From Rhizobiaceae bacterium CPCC 101076 (lineage in GTDB: Bacteria; Pseudomonadota; Alphaproteobacteria; Rhizobiales; Methylopilaceae): a DNA stretch of 64,000 nt. The position numbers and the translations under genes were made by a program. Numbering within the stretch: position 1 is the first letter of the stretch; each line of letters opens with the position of its first letter. A model generated the notes under the pieces. The model did not search any database, was not told the origin of the DNA, and saw only the letters and a list, made by a program, of their open reading frames with translations. The stretch spans positions 186,001 through 250,000 of the forward strand of contig QDFX01000002.1 of assembly GCA_003347645.1 (NCBI GenBank). Direction: 5' to 3'. Positions 47,146 to 56,664 of the stretch are shown piece by piece.

Positions 47146-47920
47146 CCTTGGCCCGCAGGAACAGAGGCGCGAACGGCCTCTCCTGGCGCAATTGCACGTG
47201 GCCTTCCTTTGCCATTTCGAGGCTCGCGCTGAAACTCGATGCCAACACGGTCTTGTGTTCCTCCGGCGGCGCCAGATAAGCGAGAAGAATGGCGTCGAGC
47301 GCCGTCCATTCGGCGATCTTGCCGACAAGCCGCTCCAGGGCCGCCCGTGCCTCCGCCAGCGGCCAGACAGGCTGACGGCGGATGGTGACATGGCTGAGCG
47401 CATGGGTGGACCGCTGCCGCGCATAGGCCGAGAGAAGATCGTAGAGCGACGCGTCCCAAAGGCTTTTCCGCTCGATACGCACGCCTTCCGGCGCACCTCG
47501 GCGGAAGATGTCGCGCCCCAGCCGGTCGCGGCTGGCAAGCTGTTCGGAAACCTTCCGCATCGCCTCGAGCCGCCTCAGCCGGTGAGCCAGCGCCGCCGCC
47601 ATTTCCTCGCCGGAGGGTTCGTCGCCCTTCGGAGGAGCCGGCAGCAGAAGCCGCGATTTCAGATAGGCCAGCCAGGCCGCCATCACGAGATAATCGGCGG
47701 CGAGTTCGAGCCGGAGCTTTCGCGCCTCCTCGATGAATTTGAGATATTGCTCGGCCAACGTGGCGATCGACATCCGCGCCAGATCGACCTTGTCGCGACG
47801 GGCGAGGTCCAGCAACAGGTCGAGCGGACCCTCGAACACATCGAGATCGACCACGAACGCTCGTTCGCCGATCCCCGGTCCGTCCGCTTCGAATTCCGGT
47901 TCCTGCTCGTGTGCCGCCAC
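47123..47920 (-). CDS. scpA: Segregation and condensation protein A (265 aa)
   Basis: Kleisin subunit linking SMC heads. The N-terminal FEGPLDLLLDLARRDKVDLARMSI is diagnostic; AADYLVMAAWLAYLKSRLLLP follows; the C-terminal winged helix binds the SMC head. The start codon is GTG. It overlaps scpB, so the two are translationally coupled. nagZ lies 36 bp upstream in the same direction. Confidence 0.94.
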   Translation of the reverse strand: MAAHEQEPEFEADGPGIGERAFVVDLDVFEGPLDLLLDLARRDKVDLARMSIATLAEQYLKFIEEARKLRLELAADYLVMAAWLAYLKSRLLLPAPPKGDEPSGEEMAAALAHRLRRLEAMRKVSEQLASRDRLGRDIFRRGAPEGVRIERKSLWDASLYDLLSAYARQRSTHALSHVTIRRQPVWPLAEARAALERLVGKIAEWTALDAILLAYLAPPEEHKTVLASSFSASLEMAKEGHVQLRQERPFAPLFLRAKDAGGGSV

Positions 47921-47956
47921 GCGTCCCGTCCGCTGAGCGCCTCAGGCGCCAGTCCA

Positions 47957-48976
47957 TCACGCCACGTTGGCGGGGAGAAGGCTCCGTACCATTGCGCGCG
48001 CGCTCTCCACATCAAATGCCTGTGGAGCGCCGAGCCGCGATAGTGCTGCCATGCAACGCCGCGCCGCATCTCCATCGAGCCGGGGAGACGCCGCCGCCAC
48101 TTGCCGCATCTCGTCGAGATCGCCGTTGCAGTGGAGCGCGAGATCGCAGCCGGCGTGGAAGGCCTCGTCCGTCCGCTCGGTGAAGCTGCCCGACAACGCC
48201 TTCATCGACAGATCGTCGCTCATGATCGCGCCGTCGAAGCCGATAAAGCCGCGAATGACATCTTGGATCACCGCGCGCGACAGCGTCGCGGGACGGTCGG
48301 GATCGATCGCCGTGTAGAGAACATGTGCCGTCATCGCGAGCGGCATGTCGTTCATCCAGCGGAACGAGGCAAAGTCGCTGCGCTGTAATTCCGGCAGGCC
48401 GGTATGGACCTTCGGCAGTTCCAGATGGCTGTCGGCCATCGCCCGGCCATGTCCCGGCACATGCTTCACGACCGGCAGCACGCCGCCCGCCAACAAGCCT
48501 TCGCACGCCGCGCGTGCGAGCTTCGCTACCTGCTCCGGCGTCCCGCCATAGGCGCGGTCGCCGATGATGTCGTGCGCGCCGTCGATCAGGAGATCGAGGA
48601 CCGGGAGGCAATCGACGTTCACATGCAGCGAGACCAGTTCATGCGCAATCAGCCGCGCGCCAAGCCTCACCGCGTTCAGCCCGGCCACCGGATCCTTCTC
48701 ATAAAGGGCCGCATAGGAGCCGGCCGGCGGATGACGCTCGGCGAGCGGAGGACGAACCCGCTGCACCCGACCGCCCTCCTGGTCGATCAGGACCGGCATG
48801 TCGTTCCGGCCGAGCAGCGCCCGACACTCGTCGACAAGTGCCCTCACCTGCGCCGCATCGCGGATGTTGCGCGCGAACAGAATGATACCCCACGGCTCCG
48901 CCTCGTCGACAAAACGGCGTTCGGCGTCAGTAAGTTCAGTGCCCGAGAGTCCGCAGATAAAGGCGCGAGGGATCAT
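47957..48976 (-). CDS. nagZ: Beta-N-acetylhexosaminidase, GH3 (339 aa)
   Basis: Cytosolic recycling enzyme that removes N-acetylglucosamine from anhydromuropeptides. PVLIDQEGGRVQRVR and the active-site KHVPGHGRAMADSHLELP (with the catalytic His) plus MSDDLSMKAL (nucleophile Asp) are present. The length is usual. It sits in the conserved scpAB-nagZ-SPOR-argS neighbourhood, but here a small GIY-YIG gene has come between nagZ and the SPOR gene. Confidence 0.95.
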   Translation of the reverse strand: MIPRAFICGLSGTELTDAERRFVDEAEPWGIILFARNIRDAAQVRALVDECRALLGRNDMPVLIDQEGGRVQRVRPPLAERHPPAGSYAALYEKDPVAGLNAVRLGARLIAHELVSLHVNVDCLPVLDLLIDGAHDIIGDRAYGGTPEQVAKLARAACEGLLAGGVLPVVKHVPGHGRAMADSHLELPKVHTGLPELQRSDFASFRWMNDMPLAMTAHVLYTAIDPDRPATLSRAVIQDVIRGFIGFDGAIMSDDLSMKALSGSFTERTDEAFHAGCDLALHCNGDLDEMRQVAAASPRLDGDAARRCMAALSRLGAPQAFDVESARAMVRSLLPANVA

Positions 48977-48985
48977 GATCCGGCC

Positions 48986-49384
48986 TTAGGAGTCGCGGGA
49001 TGAGCAATTGGCGAGCCTTCGGCCAAACGGCGGGTCATTGAGAGAGCCACGTTCTCTTATGAGTTCAAGTTCGCGACCATTCAGGTCTGAAACGCCGACG
49101 TTTTCAAGGATGGTCAGAGTAATTCTCCTGCCTTCCCTGATAGCTAGTTCAAGCTCTTGGTGAATGCGCCGAAATCCGAGCGGTTTGCTTCGCCGATACG
49201 GCCTACCTCGGAGGAGATTCGCTACATTCCTGCCGTACTGCTTAGTCGGACGGGATAGTCGCGTAAATTTTCCGATGTAGATTCCTCGGCCCTCGATCCG
49301 CCACTCGTATAGGCCGGGTTTCGAGGGATCGACCCCAACCGGCACGACATACTCGTACCAGTTCGGTGGCAACGCGACATCCAT
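48986..49384 (-). CDS. Orphan GIY-YIG-fold nuclease-like protein (132 aa)
   Basis: GLY at residues 24-26 and YIGK at 36-39 make up the GIY-YIG core. Arg residues follow at 42, 45 and 52, and RELELIRERGSLNDPP (104-119) corresponds to the conserved Glu and Asn of the family. No other domain is present. A hand count gives 197 G+C in 360 bases (49021-49380), about 55%, well below its neighbours near 65%, so recent acquisition is likely. It interrupts an otherwise conserved block. Ribosome binding site weak. The role (restriction, homing or repair) is not known. Confidence 0.65.
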   Translation of the reverse strand: MDVALPPNWYEYVVPVGVDPSKPGLYEWRIEGRGIYIGKFTRLSRPTKQYGRNVANLLRGRPYRRSKPLGFRRIHQELELAIREGRRITLTILENVGVSDLNGRELELIRERGSLNDPPFGRRLANCSSRDS

Positions 49385-49399
49385 AGTGGACTTATCGCA

Positions 49400-50845
49400 T
49401 CAGTTCCGCTGGACGATGCAGTCGCCGCCGGCAGCCTTGAGATTGTTGCAGAGATTGGTCGCGTCGGCCTGGCTACGAGTCGCGATGCGCACGCGGTAGA
49501 ACGTGCCGCGATCAGGCAGCGTCACCGGCTGCAGGCTCGGCTGGTAGCCGCCGAGGATCTGCGGGTAGCGCTGCTGCAGCGAGGAGAACGCCGCGCGGGC
49601 CTCCGCCTCGGAACGCTGCGAGGTCACCTGCACCGCGAACGCACCCGCTGGGCCACTCGGCACTGCGGCGGTCGCGACCTGTTGCTGCTGCACGGGACGC
49701 GGCGGCGTCAGCGGCGCCGGAGCGGTCGCCGTCGGGCGCGGCTGTGTTGCCACGGGCGGCGCGACCGGGGCGATCGGCTGAACTGTTGCGGTGCGAACCG
49801 GAAGTCCCGCCGGTCGGGCCGGCGGCACCGGCACCTGCGAGGTCGTACGCGGCTGAGCCTGCGGCGCAGGCGCGCTCTGCGGTTCACTCGCCATGATGCC
49901 GAATTCGCGGCCGGGATTCATCGACATGCCTTCGGCCGCGGGGCCCGTGCCGACGATCGGCTGCGGTTCGGCGGGCTGTTCCGGCGCTGCATAGGCCTGT
50001 TGTTGCTGCACCGGCGCCGGCGCAGGGGAAATCTGCGGGGCGGTCGGCGCTCCCGGCGGACGGATCGTGATGGTGCGAACCATCTTCGCGCCGTTCTGGT
50101 TGTCGTCGGTCGTTCCGTTATCGGCCGTCTGGGGTGTGTCGTTGGCACTCGCATCCGGCTGCTCGGCCGCCTGCTGGGTCCCGGGAAGCGGAATCACACG
50201 CGAGGGCTGCGGCCGGGTCGCGGCCGGACGTTCGACCGGCTCCTCCGCGCCATTGACCACAACGGCATTGCCCGAAGGCTCGGCGCCAACGCGATCATAG
50301 ATCAGCTTGTTCTGGTGCGGCACGTCCTTGGCCGAGCCCTCCGGAACCGTCTTCGCCGGCTCCTTGGCGGCCTGGATCACCGGCGGTGCGCCATTCGACG
50401 CATTGCCGCCGCCGCTGAACGAATAATACGCCCAGGCACCTCCGCCGCCGATAACGGCGACGGCCAGCACGGCCGCGATCGTCAGACCGCCGCGACGGCG
50501 CAGCGAACCGCGATCTTCGTCCTCGCCGGGATAGACGTGCTCTTCGCCGTCGTACTGGTTCTCGTCATAGGGCTGATAACGATCGTCGAAATCGTCGTGT
50601 CCGCCGCCACGAAGCGGTTCGGCGTAGAGGTCGTCCGGATCGTAGTCGGGGTTGCTCGTCGCCCCATAGGCGCGATCGTAATCGTCGTGGCGCGACGCAT
50701 GCTGCTGGCGCGGGTCGCTCTGCGAGACGAGGCGTGCGAGTTCCGCCAGCGGATCGTCGCCGTACACGTCTCCACGGCCAGGCGCGGCGGGCGTGCCACG
50801 CAGGCTGTCAAAATCGGAGCCGAAGCGGCGCGGTGTGTCGTTCAT
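49400..50845 (-). CDS. SPOR-domain protein with one membrane helix (481 aa)
   Basis: The N-terminal cytosolic part (about 1-118) is rich in Asp and Tyr; a membrane helix follows (about 120-142, GGLTIAAVLAVAVIGGGGAW); then a long Pro/Gln/Ala periplasmic linker; then a C-terminal SPOR domain (about 402-481, FAVQVTSQRSEAEARAAFSS and YRVRIATRSQADATNLCNNL). SPOR domains bind denuded glycan strands at division septa. A gene for this protein between nagZ and argS is standard in Hyphomicrobiales. Confidence 0.9.
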   Translation of the reverse strand: MNDTPRRFGSDFDSLRGTPAAPGRGDVYGDDPLAELARLVSQSDPRQQHASRHDDYDRAYGATSNPDYDPDDLYAEPLRGGGHDDFDDRYQPYDENQYDGEEHVYPGEDEDRGSLRRRGGLTIAAVLAVAVIGGGGAWAYYSFSGGGNASNGAPPVIQAAKEPAKTVPEGSAKDVPHQNKLIYDRVGAEPSGNAVVVNGAEEPVERPAATRPQPSRVIPLPGTQQAAEQPDASANDTPQTADNGTTDDNQNGAKMVRTITIRPPGAPTAPQISPAPAPVQQQQAYAAPEQPAEPQPIVGTGPAAEGMSMNPGREFGIMASEPQSAPAPQAQPRTTSQVPVPPARPAGLPVRTATVQPIAPVAPPVATQPRPTATAPAPLTPPRPVQQQQVATAAVPSGPAGAFAVQVTSQRSEAEARAAFSSLQQRYPQILGGYQPSLQPVTLPDRGTFYRVRIATRSQADATNLCNNLKAAGGDCIVQRN

Positions 50846-50920
50846 CCCTTGTCCCCTACCCGTGCCTAGTCATCAATCACGGGCATAATGTGGCCAAAAC
50901 GGAAACATCCGGGGCGCTCC

Positions 50921-52648
50921 TCAGCGCATTTCCTCCGGAGCCGTCACGCCGAGCAGACCGAGCCCGCTCTTCAGAACCAAAGACACCGCTTGCACCATCG
51001 CCAGCCGAGCCGAGGTCAACTTTGTATCGTCAGCGATAATGAAGCGTAAACCTTGCGCATCATTGCCCCTATTCCAGTGTCCATGGAAGTCGGAGGCGAG
51101 CTCATGCAGATAAAAAGCGATTCGATGGGGCTCATGCGCCAAGGCGGCCCCTTCGATCACCCTAGGATATTCCCCTAATTTCCGCATCAGCCCGATCTCG
51201 CCGGCGTCGCTCAAAAGATCGAGATGCTCGGTCGAGGGTTCAACCCCCGCATTGCGAAGAACCGAGCGCGCCCGCGCATGGGCGTACTGGACGTAGAACA
51301 CCGGATTCTCGCGCGACTGCTCGACGACCTTGGCGAAATCGAAGTCCAGGACCGCGTCGTTCTTGCGGAACAGCATCATGAACCGCACGGCATCGCGGCC
51401 GACCTCGTCGACCACTTCGCGGAGCGTGACGAAGTCGCCTGAGCGCTTCGACATCCTCACCGGCTCGCCGGCCCGGAACAGCCGGACGAGCTGCACCAGC
51501 TTCACGTCGATGTGCGCCTCGCCGTCCGAGATCGCCTTGCCTACAGCCTGCAGGCGCTTCACGTAGCCGCCGTGGTCGGCGCCCAGTATGAAGATCAGGT
51601 CCTTGAAGCCGCGCTCCCACTTGTCACGCATATAGGCGACGTCGGAGGCGAAATAGGTGTAGCTGCGGTCGGACTTGATCAGCGGCCGGTCCATGTCGTC
51701 GCCGAGATCGGTCGTCCGGAACAGGGTCTGCTCGCGGTCTTCCCAATCCTCCGGCACCTGCCCTTTCGGCGGCGGCAGCGTGCCCTGATAGACGTGGCCG
51801 CTCTTGCGCAGCGCTTCCAGCGTCAGATCGATCGCGCCACCCTGGCCGTGCAGCGTCCGTTCCGAAAAGAAGACGTCGTGGTGGATGTCGAGCGCCCCGA
51901 GATCCTCGCGGATCATCTCCAGCATGCTCTCGATGGCGGCGGCGCGGACGATCGGCAGCCATTCCGTCTCCGGCATGTGCACCAAGGTCGCGCCGTGAAG
52001 ATCCACGAGACCCCGCCCGACTGGCTTGAGATAGTCGCCGGGATAGAGTCCCTCAGGAATCTCGCCGATGTTCTCGCCGAGCGCCTCGCGGTAGCGGAGA
52101 TAGGCCGAGCGCGCGAGCACATCGACCTGCGCACCGGCATCGTTGACGTAGTACTCCCGCGTCACGTCGTGGCCGGAAAAGGCCAGAAGGTTTGCCAGCG
52201 CATCGCCGAACACCGCGCCGCGGCAATGGCCGACATGCATGGGCCCGGTCGGATTAGCCGAGACGTATTCGACGTTGACCTTGCGCTCGCCGCCCATCGG
52301 GCTGAGGCCGAAATCAGCGCCTTCGCCGATCACGCTCGCCAGCACCCGCGTCCAGACCCCGTCCTTGAGCCGGATATTGATGAATCCCGGCCCGGCGATC
52401 TCGACGGCGGCGACATCGGCGTCCTCGCGCAGCCGAGCCGCGATCTTCTCGGCGAGATCCCTCGGCTTCTCGCCGAGGTCCTTGGACAGCACCATTGCGG
52501 CATTGGTCGCCATGTCGCCATGCGAGGCATCGCGCGGCGGCTCGACCACGACGCGAGAGAGATCGAGCGCGACCGCGCCGGCCCGCTCACCGACGATGTC
52601 ATTGATCGCGGTCTCGACCCGCTCGGAAAAAATGGCGAAAAGGTTCAT
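50921..52648 (-). CDS. argS: Arginyl-tRNA synthetase (575 aa)
   Basis: Class I synthetase. [18 protein letters not shown] contains the HVGH form of the HIGH motif; [12 protein letters not shown] is the KMSKS counterpart. The N-terminal tRNA D-loop domain (about 1-115) and the C-terminal anticodon-binding domain (AEEMR end) are complete. The ATG at 52648 gives [11 protein letters not shown], the normal start; the in-frame extension lies within a repeat. Confidence 0.97.
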   Translation of the reverse strand: MNLFAIFSERVETAINDIVGERAGAVALDLSRVVVEPPRDASHGDMATNAAMVLSKDLGEKPRDLAEKIAARLREDADVAAVEIAGPGFINIRLKDGVWTRVLASVIGEGADFGLSPMGGERKVNVEYVSANPTGPMHVGHCRGAVFGDALANLLAFSGHDVTREYYVNDAGAQVDVLARSAYLRYREALGENIGEIPEGLYPGDYLKPVGRGLVDLHGATLVHMPETEWLPIVRAAAIESMLEMIREDLGALDIHHDVFFSERTLHGQGGAIDLTLEALRKSGHVYQGTLPPPKGQVPEDWEDREQTLFRTTDLGDDMDRPLIKSDRSYTYFASDVAYMRDKWERGFKDLIFILGADHGGYVKRLQAVGKAISDGEAHIDVKLVQLVRLFRAGEPVRMSKRSGDFVTLREVVDEVGRDAVRFMMLFRKNDAVLDFDFAKVVEQSRENPVFYVQYAHARARSVLRNAGVEPSTEHLDLLSDAGEIGLMRKLGEYPRVIEGAALAHEPHRIAFYLHELASDFHGHWNRGNDAQGLRFIIADDTKLTSARLAMVQAVSLVLKSGLGLLGVTAPEEMR

Positions 52649-52660
52649 GTTACCCACTGC

Positions 52661-52768
52661 CTTATCCCGAGCCGGGCGCGGGAGCGCCCGTGTCGAAGGA
52701 TCGGCCAAAGCAAAATCATGGTTCGACACGGCAGCTTCGCCGCCTGCTCACCATGAGGATGAGAAAGG
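52661..52768. repeat. Intergenic structured repeat, family B, copy 1
   Basis: A dyad CGTGTCGAA (52689-52697) and TTCGACACG (52722-52730) is flanked by GAGCCGGGCGCG and the terminal CTCACCATGAGG. The same plan recurs at 60221-60327. Dispersed elements ending CTCACCATGAGG are frequent in Hyphomicrobiales intergenic regions. It fills the argS-dgt gap. Confidence 0.75.
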
Positions 52769-52776
52769 GCTCGCGC

Positions 52777-53955
52777 CTAACGCAGATCAGGCGTCGCGTC
52801 AAACAAGCGTCGATGCTCCTGGATCGCATAGCGGTCCGTCATGCCGGCGATGAAATCGGCCGCGGCCCGCGCCGGTCCGTCGCCGAGGTCGCGCCATTCC
52901 TCGGGCATCTCCTCATTATCGGCGCGGTAAATCGCGAACAGATCGGTGACGATGTTCTCAGCGTCGCCCATCACCCGCATCACCCGATCGTGGCGGTACA
53001 TATGAGGATAGAGGAAGGCCTTGATCGCCTTGTCCGCCGCCGCGATTTCGCCGGCGAAGGCAACGACGGCATGGTCGGCGGCGCGGATATCCTCGGCGCT
53101 CTTCGGACCGAGCTCGGCGATCCGTCCCGCACTTTCCCTGATCGTGTCCTCCACGAAGCGCGTGATGACCCGCCGCGTCAGCTCGTGAATGCGCCGCGAG
53201 CGGTCGAGCCCCGGCCAGAGCCTGTCGATATCCTCCAGCAGCTCCGCCAGAAAGGGCACCGCGCGCAGATCGTCGATCTGGAACAGCCCTGCCCGCAGTC
53301 CGTCGTCGATGTCGTGCGCGTTGTAGGCGATGTCGTCCGATACCGCCGCGACCTGCGCCTCCGCGCTGGCAAAACTGCCGAGTTCGAGATCCTGTACCCG
53401 GGCATAGTCGACGATTCCGAACGGCAGGTCGGTCTCCGGCCTTCCCTCGCCGAGCAAAGGCCCGTTGTGCTTCACGAGGCCTTCCAGCGTCTCCCAGGTC
53501 AGATTCAGCCCATCGAACGCAGCATAGCGTCGCTCGAGCCGGGTCACGATCCTGAGCGTCTGCGCATTGTGGTCGAAGCCGCCGTGCCCGGCCATGCAGG
53601 CGTCGAGCGCCCGCTCTCCGGCATGACCGAACGGCGTGTGACCGAGATCGTGGGCGAGCGCCAAAGTCTCCGCGAGATCCTCGTCCAGTCCGAGCGCGCG
53701 AGCGATCGAACGGGCGATCTGCGACACTTCCAGCGTATGTGTCAGCCGCGTCCGGTAATGGTCGCCCTCGTGATAGACAAAGACCTGCGTCTTGTACTTC
53801 AGCCGCCGGAACGCCGAGGAATGCAGGATGCGGTCGCGATCGCGCTGCCATTCGGTGCGCGTCGGGCTCGTCGGCTCAGGCACCAGCCGTCCCCGGCTGT
53901 TCAACGGATCGACCGCATAAGGTGCGCGCGGGCGGATCAGAAAGCTGGATTCCAT
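52777..53955 (-). CDS. dgt: Deoxyguanosinetriphosphate triphosphohydrolase-like HD protein (392 aa)
   Basis: HD-domain dNTPase. [20 protein letters not shown] supplies the first His; [15 protein letters not shown] the His-Asp pair; and [12 protein letters not shown] the last Asp. [10 protein letters not shown] is a family block near the N terminus. The ATG at 53955 has GGAGAGG upstream. The argS-dgt-erpA order is conserved in alphaproteobacteria. Confidence 0.95.
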   Translation of the reverse strand: MESSFLIRPRAPYAVDPLNSRGRLVPEPTSPTRTEWQRDRDRILHSSAFRRLKYKTQVFVYHEGDHYRTRLTHTLEVSQIARSIARALGLDEDLAETLALAHDLGHTPFGHAGERALDACMAGHGGFDHNAQTLRIVTRLERRYAAFDGLNLTWETLEGLVKHNGPLLGEGRPETDLPFGIVDYARVQDLELGSFASAEAQVAAVSDDIAYNAHDIDDGLRAGLFQIDDLRAVPFLAELLEDIDRLWPGLDRSRRIHELTRRVITRFVEDTIRESAGRIAELGPKSAEDIRAADHAVVAFAGEIAAADKAIKAFLYPHMYRHDRVMRVMGDAENIVTDLFAIYRADNEEMPEEWRDLGDGPARAAADFIAGMTDRYAIQEHRRLFDATPDLR

Positions 53956-53995
53956 GCCGGACCTCTCCGTGTTCCGGAGCGCGCAGAGCGCGAGC

Positions 53996-54057
53996 CCGGA
54001 ACCCATACGCCGCAGCCTCGCGGCATAATCACAAACGCTGCGGAGTATGGGTCCCGG
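53996..54057. repeat. Intergenic structured repeat, family D
   Basis: A 16-position inverted repeat with one mismatch: ACCCATACGCCGCAGC (54001-54016) and GCTGCGGAGTATGGGT (54037-54052), 20-base loop, bounded by CCGGA and CCCGGA. It lies upstream of dgt and recalls dispersed elements of related genomes that carry a similar GTATGGGTCCCGG end. Confidence 0.6.
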
Positions 54058-54218
54058 ACAGCGGCGTTGCCGCTTCCGAGACACGCACGCCTTCGATGCC
54101 GTCTGGCGGCCTTATAGGCTGGAATCACGACGAAACGGGAGGGCTCCGGCGCTTCCCCTTGCCTAACCCCGCCCTCACCCTCACATAATCGGCCAACAGA
54201 ACGAGTCTCGGAGCGCAG

Positions 54219-54563
54219 ATGTCCTCCACTGAAACCCTCACGCCCGTCACGGTCAGCGCCAACGCAGCCCGGCGGATCAAGCAGATCCTCTCCTCCGAAC
54301 CGGAGGGCGCGATGCTGCGCGTCAGCGTCGAGGGCGGCGGCTGCTCGGGGTTCCGCTACGAGTTCGGCGTCGAGAAGATCCGTCAGGACGAGGACCTCGT
54401 CATCGAGCGCGACGGCGTTACCGTCGTAGTCGACGAGGTCTCGCTGCAATACATGCAGGGCTCCGAGATCGACTTCGTCGACGAGTTGATCGGCGCGAGC
54501 TTCCAGATCAAGAATCCGAACGCCACGTCCGGCTGCGGCTGCGGAACCAGCTTCGCGATGTGA
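54219..54563 (+). CDS. erpA: A-type iron-sulfur insertion protein, ErpA-like (114 aa)
   Basis: HesB fold with the three cysteines in GGGCSGFRYEFG and SGCGCGTSF. The end SGCGCGTSFAM and length are as in ErpA. It delivers clusters to respiratory and isoprenoid enzymes in known systems. CGGAGCGCAG precedes the ATG. Divergent from dgt across repeat D. Confidence 0.94.
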   Translation: MSSTETLTPVTVSANAARRIKQILSSEPEGAMLRVSVEGGGCSGFRYEFGVEKIRQDEDLVIERDGVTVVVDEVSLQYMQGSEIDFVDELIGASFQIKNPNATSGCGCGTSFAM

Positions 54564-54756
54564 AGCTTCGGCAGTCCTGATTCGGCCCGCGTAAATAACG
54601 CCGAAGTCGAATCGAATCCGCTTCGTCAACGCCCTCACTGAGGGCGCGCGGTGGCCATCAACAATATCTTAATAACAGCCGGTCGAATTCTCGCCCCATT
54701 GTCTGCGTTTGTTGTCGGCGGACATTGTCGCTGTCAGCACAATGAGGGGAAACTAC

Positions 54757-55344
54757 ATGTCAGCTCACGCCAATCTATCTCCGGTCATCGACGAAGATGC
54801 CTTGCTGCGGGAGATGACCATGCCTTCCGCCAATGACGAGGCCGTCGCGCCGGTCGAGGAAGAGCGTGCGCCGCTCGCCCCGGTTGCCGAACGTCTCCGC
54901 GTCGACGCACCGACACATGCGGAAGCCGAGAGCCTGCCGATCCGATCGCAGCATTCCGATCTCGCCGCGATCCACGATCTCGAGCGCCAGGCCCGCGAAT
55001 GGCGTGTCGTCGCCCGCGTCGCCGAGCATCACCTGAAGCAGCTGGTCGCCGCGCAGGACGCCCGCGATGGCGCCTATCGCTCGCTCGCCGAGATCGCCGC
55101 GGATGTCGAGCGCACCGCCGAGCAGCTCTCGGAAGCGCTGAACGTCTACAACAAGGGCGATCTCAGCCACGACCTCGACGGCGTGTTTGAAGAGAGCGGC
55201 CACGTTCTCGCCGGCCTGGAGAAGATCGTCGGCGAACTCAGCGTCGCCAATGCGCTCTGTCGCTCGGCCTGGCAGGCCCATGCCCGCAGTCTGCGCGACG
55301 AGCAGAACCTTCGCGCCACCATTCAGGGCAGCCAGCACGGCTGA
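54757..55344 (+). CDS. Helical protein of unknown function (195 aa)
   Basis: After an acidic, unstructured start (about 1-65) the protein is almost fully helical and coiled-coil-like (LAAIHDLERQAREWRVVARV, then LAEIAADVERTAEQLSEALN). It has no membrane segment or signal peptide. GAGGGGAAAC precedes the ATG at 54757; earlier in-frame ATGs have no binding site. I recognise no family. A strong terminator follows, so it is a single transcription unit. Confidence 0.6.
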   Translation: MSAHANLSPVIDEDALLREMTMPSANDEAVAPVEEERAPLAPVAERLRVDAPTHAEAESLPIRSQHSDLAAIHDLERQAREWRVVARVAEHHLKQLVAAQDARDGAYRSLAEIAADVERTAEQLSEALNVYNKGDLSHDLDGVFEESGHVLAGLEKIVGELSVANALCRSAWQAHARSLRDEQNLRATIQGSQHG

Positions 55345-55368
55345 TCTTCCGCGAGCTCGGATTGTCCG

Positions 55369-55404
55369 AGGCGCGGCACCCAGACTGGGTGCCGCGCCTT
55401 TTTC
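55369..55404 (+). terminator. Strong rho-independent terminator
   Basis: Perfect 14-bp stem (AGGCGCGGCACCCA/TGGGTGCCGCGCCT), 3-base loop, then TTTTTC. It lies 25 bp past the stop at 55344. Confidence 0.92.
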
Positions 55405-55542
55405 GTTTGAGAATCAGCACTTTTTGCCTTTTTTGGGCCGCAAGGTCGCCCCCTTGCGCTGCCACAACCCTTACCCAGTTCCTGAGGGACCGCGTCCGCG
55501 CGGCCCGGGATGCGGGCCGGAGGGGCCCGCGAGGGTGGGCAC

Positions 55543-56640
55543 ATGAAAAAGATTCTCTATCCCATGGCCGGGCTGGCCCTGTGGCTGGGCGCGATCGCGT
55601 CCGCCGAGGCGCAGAAGGCTTCCAGCAATCCCTTGACCGGCATCTACAATGCCGTCACCGGCAAGAAGCCGGAACCTGTCCCGCCGCCGCCAGGCAGCGG
55701 CTTACCCTATGCAGCGGAACAGACCGCCGTGCCGAAGGGCAAGGCCGCGCAAAAGCCGGCTGCTCCCGGAACCGCTCAGCAGCAGAAGCAGGCTGCAGCC
55801 AACGCTGCGCAGCCAAAACCGGCCACCGCCGCGCAAGCCGCTCCCGCCGCCAAGGGCAAAGCCGCCGCCGCGCCGGCAGCCGCCCCGCAGGCCACGGCGG
55901 CTCCAGCCCCACAGACCGCGCAGGCGGCACCAACTCCCGTGCAGCCGAAGGCGAAGGCCAAGTCCTCGAAGAAGAAATCGGCGAAGAAGGCCAGCAAGAC
56001 CCGTATCGCCAAGGCAAAGTCTAAATCGAAGTCGAATTCGTCGCCCGAGACCGGCCGCGCCACCGCAAGCGTCCCGCCACCGGCGGATCAACCGGCTATG
56101 GCCGAAGCTGCGGCGACTGAGCAGGCTATCATCGAAGCCCCGGTCTCCGTCGTCGAGGCAACCTCGCCGCTGGCGCCGCTGGTCGCCTATCGCGAGGCCG
56201 TCTACGCGGGCGATTTCGAGCGCGCCGGCAGTCTGCTGGCGAAGGAGCTTGGCCAGCCGTCCGACACCGGCTCGGTCGTCCGCCTCAACGCGCTGATGGA
56301 CATCAATCTCGGCGTCTCCGACACCGAGCTCCTGGCGCAGAAGGCCCAGTCGGCCTCGCCGGAGGACGTGGCCGAGTTGCCGCCGCCGGATGGTTCGGTC
56401 CCGGTCTCCGCGCGCATTATGGCCAGCCATTCGACCGCGGCGGAAGCCTTCGGCCGCGGCACGGTCAATGCGCTCGCCTCCTACAAGGAAGCCGCCCGCA
56501 TGGGCGACGCCCAGTCCGCCGCAATGGCGCTGATCGGCGCCATGCACGGCGCGCTGGACGAGACCTCGGTGAAGCAGGCCAACGCACTGCTGAACGTGCA
56601 GACGGATCCGGGGTTCATCGTTGCCCAAACGGGGCAGTAG
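55543..56640 (+). CDS. Secreted or periplasmic protein with Ala/Pro/Lys-rich linker (365 aa)
   Basis: Sec signal peptide (about 1-23, cleavage near AEAQ). A 150-residue linker of Ala, Pro, Gln and Lys follows, ending in a histone-H1-like basic run (KAKSSKKKSAKKASKTRIAK). The C-terminal 160 residues are helical (PLVAYREAVYAGDFERAGSL, LASYKEAARMGDAQSAAMAL), with a repeated helical-hairpin look like TPR or Sel1, but not a clear match. A GAGGGTGGG binding site. I do not recognise the family. Confidence 0.65.
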   Translation: MKKILYPMAGLALWLGAIASAEAQKASSNPLTGIYNAVTGKKPEPVPPPPGSGLPYAAEQTAVPKGKAAQKPAAPGTAQQQKQAAANAAQPKPATAAQAAPAAKGKAAAAPAAAPQATAAPAPQTAQAAPTPVQPKAKAKSSKKKSAKKASKTRIAKAKSKSKSNSSPETGRATASVPPPADQPAMAEAAATEQAIIEAPVSVVEATSPLAPLVAYREAVYAGDFERAGSLLAKELGQPSDTGSVVRLNALMDINLGVSDTELLAQKAQSASPEDVAELPPPDGSVPVSARIMASHSTAAEAFGRGTVNALASYKEAARMGDAQSAAMALIGAMHGALDETSVKQANALLNVQTDPGFIVAQTGQ

Positions 56641-56664
56641 AGCGATTCAAAGAGCAGCGCGGGA

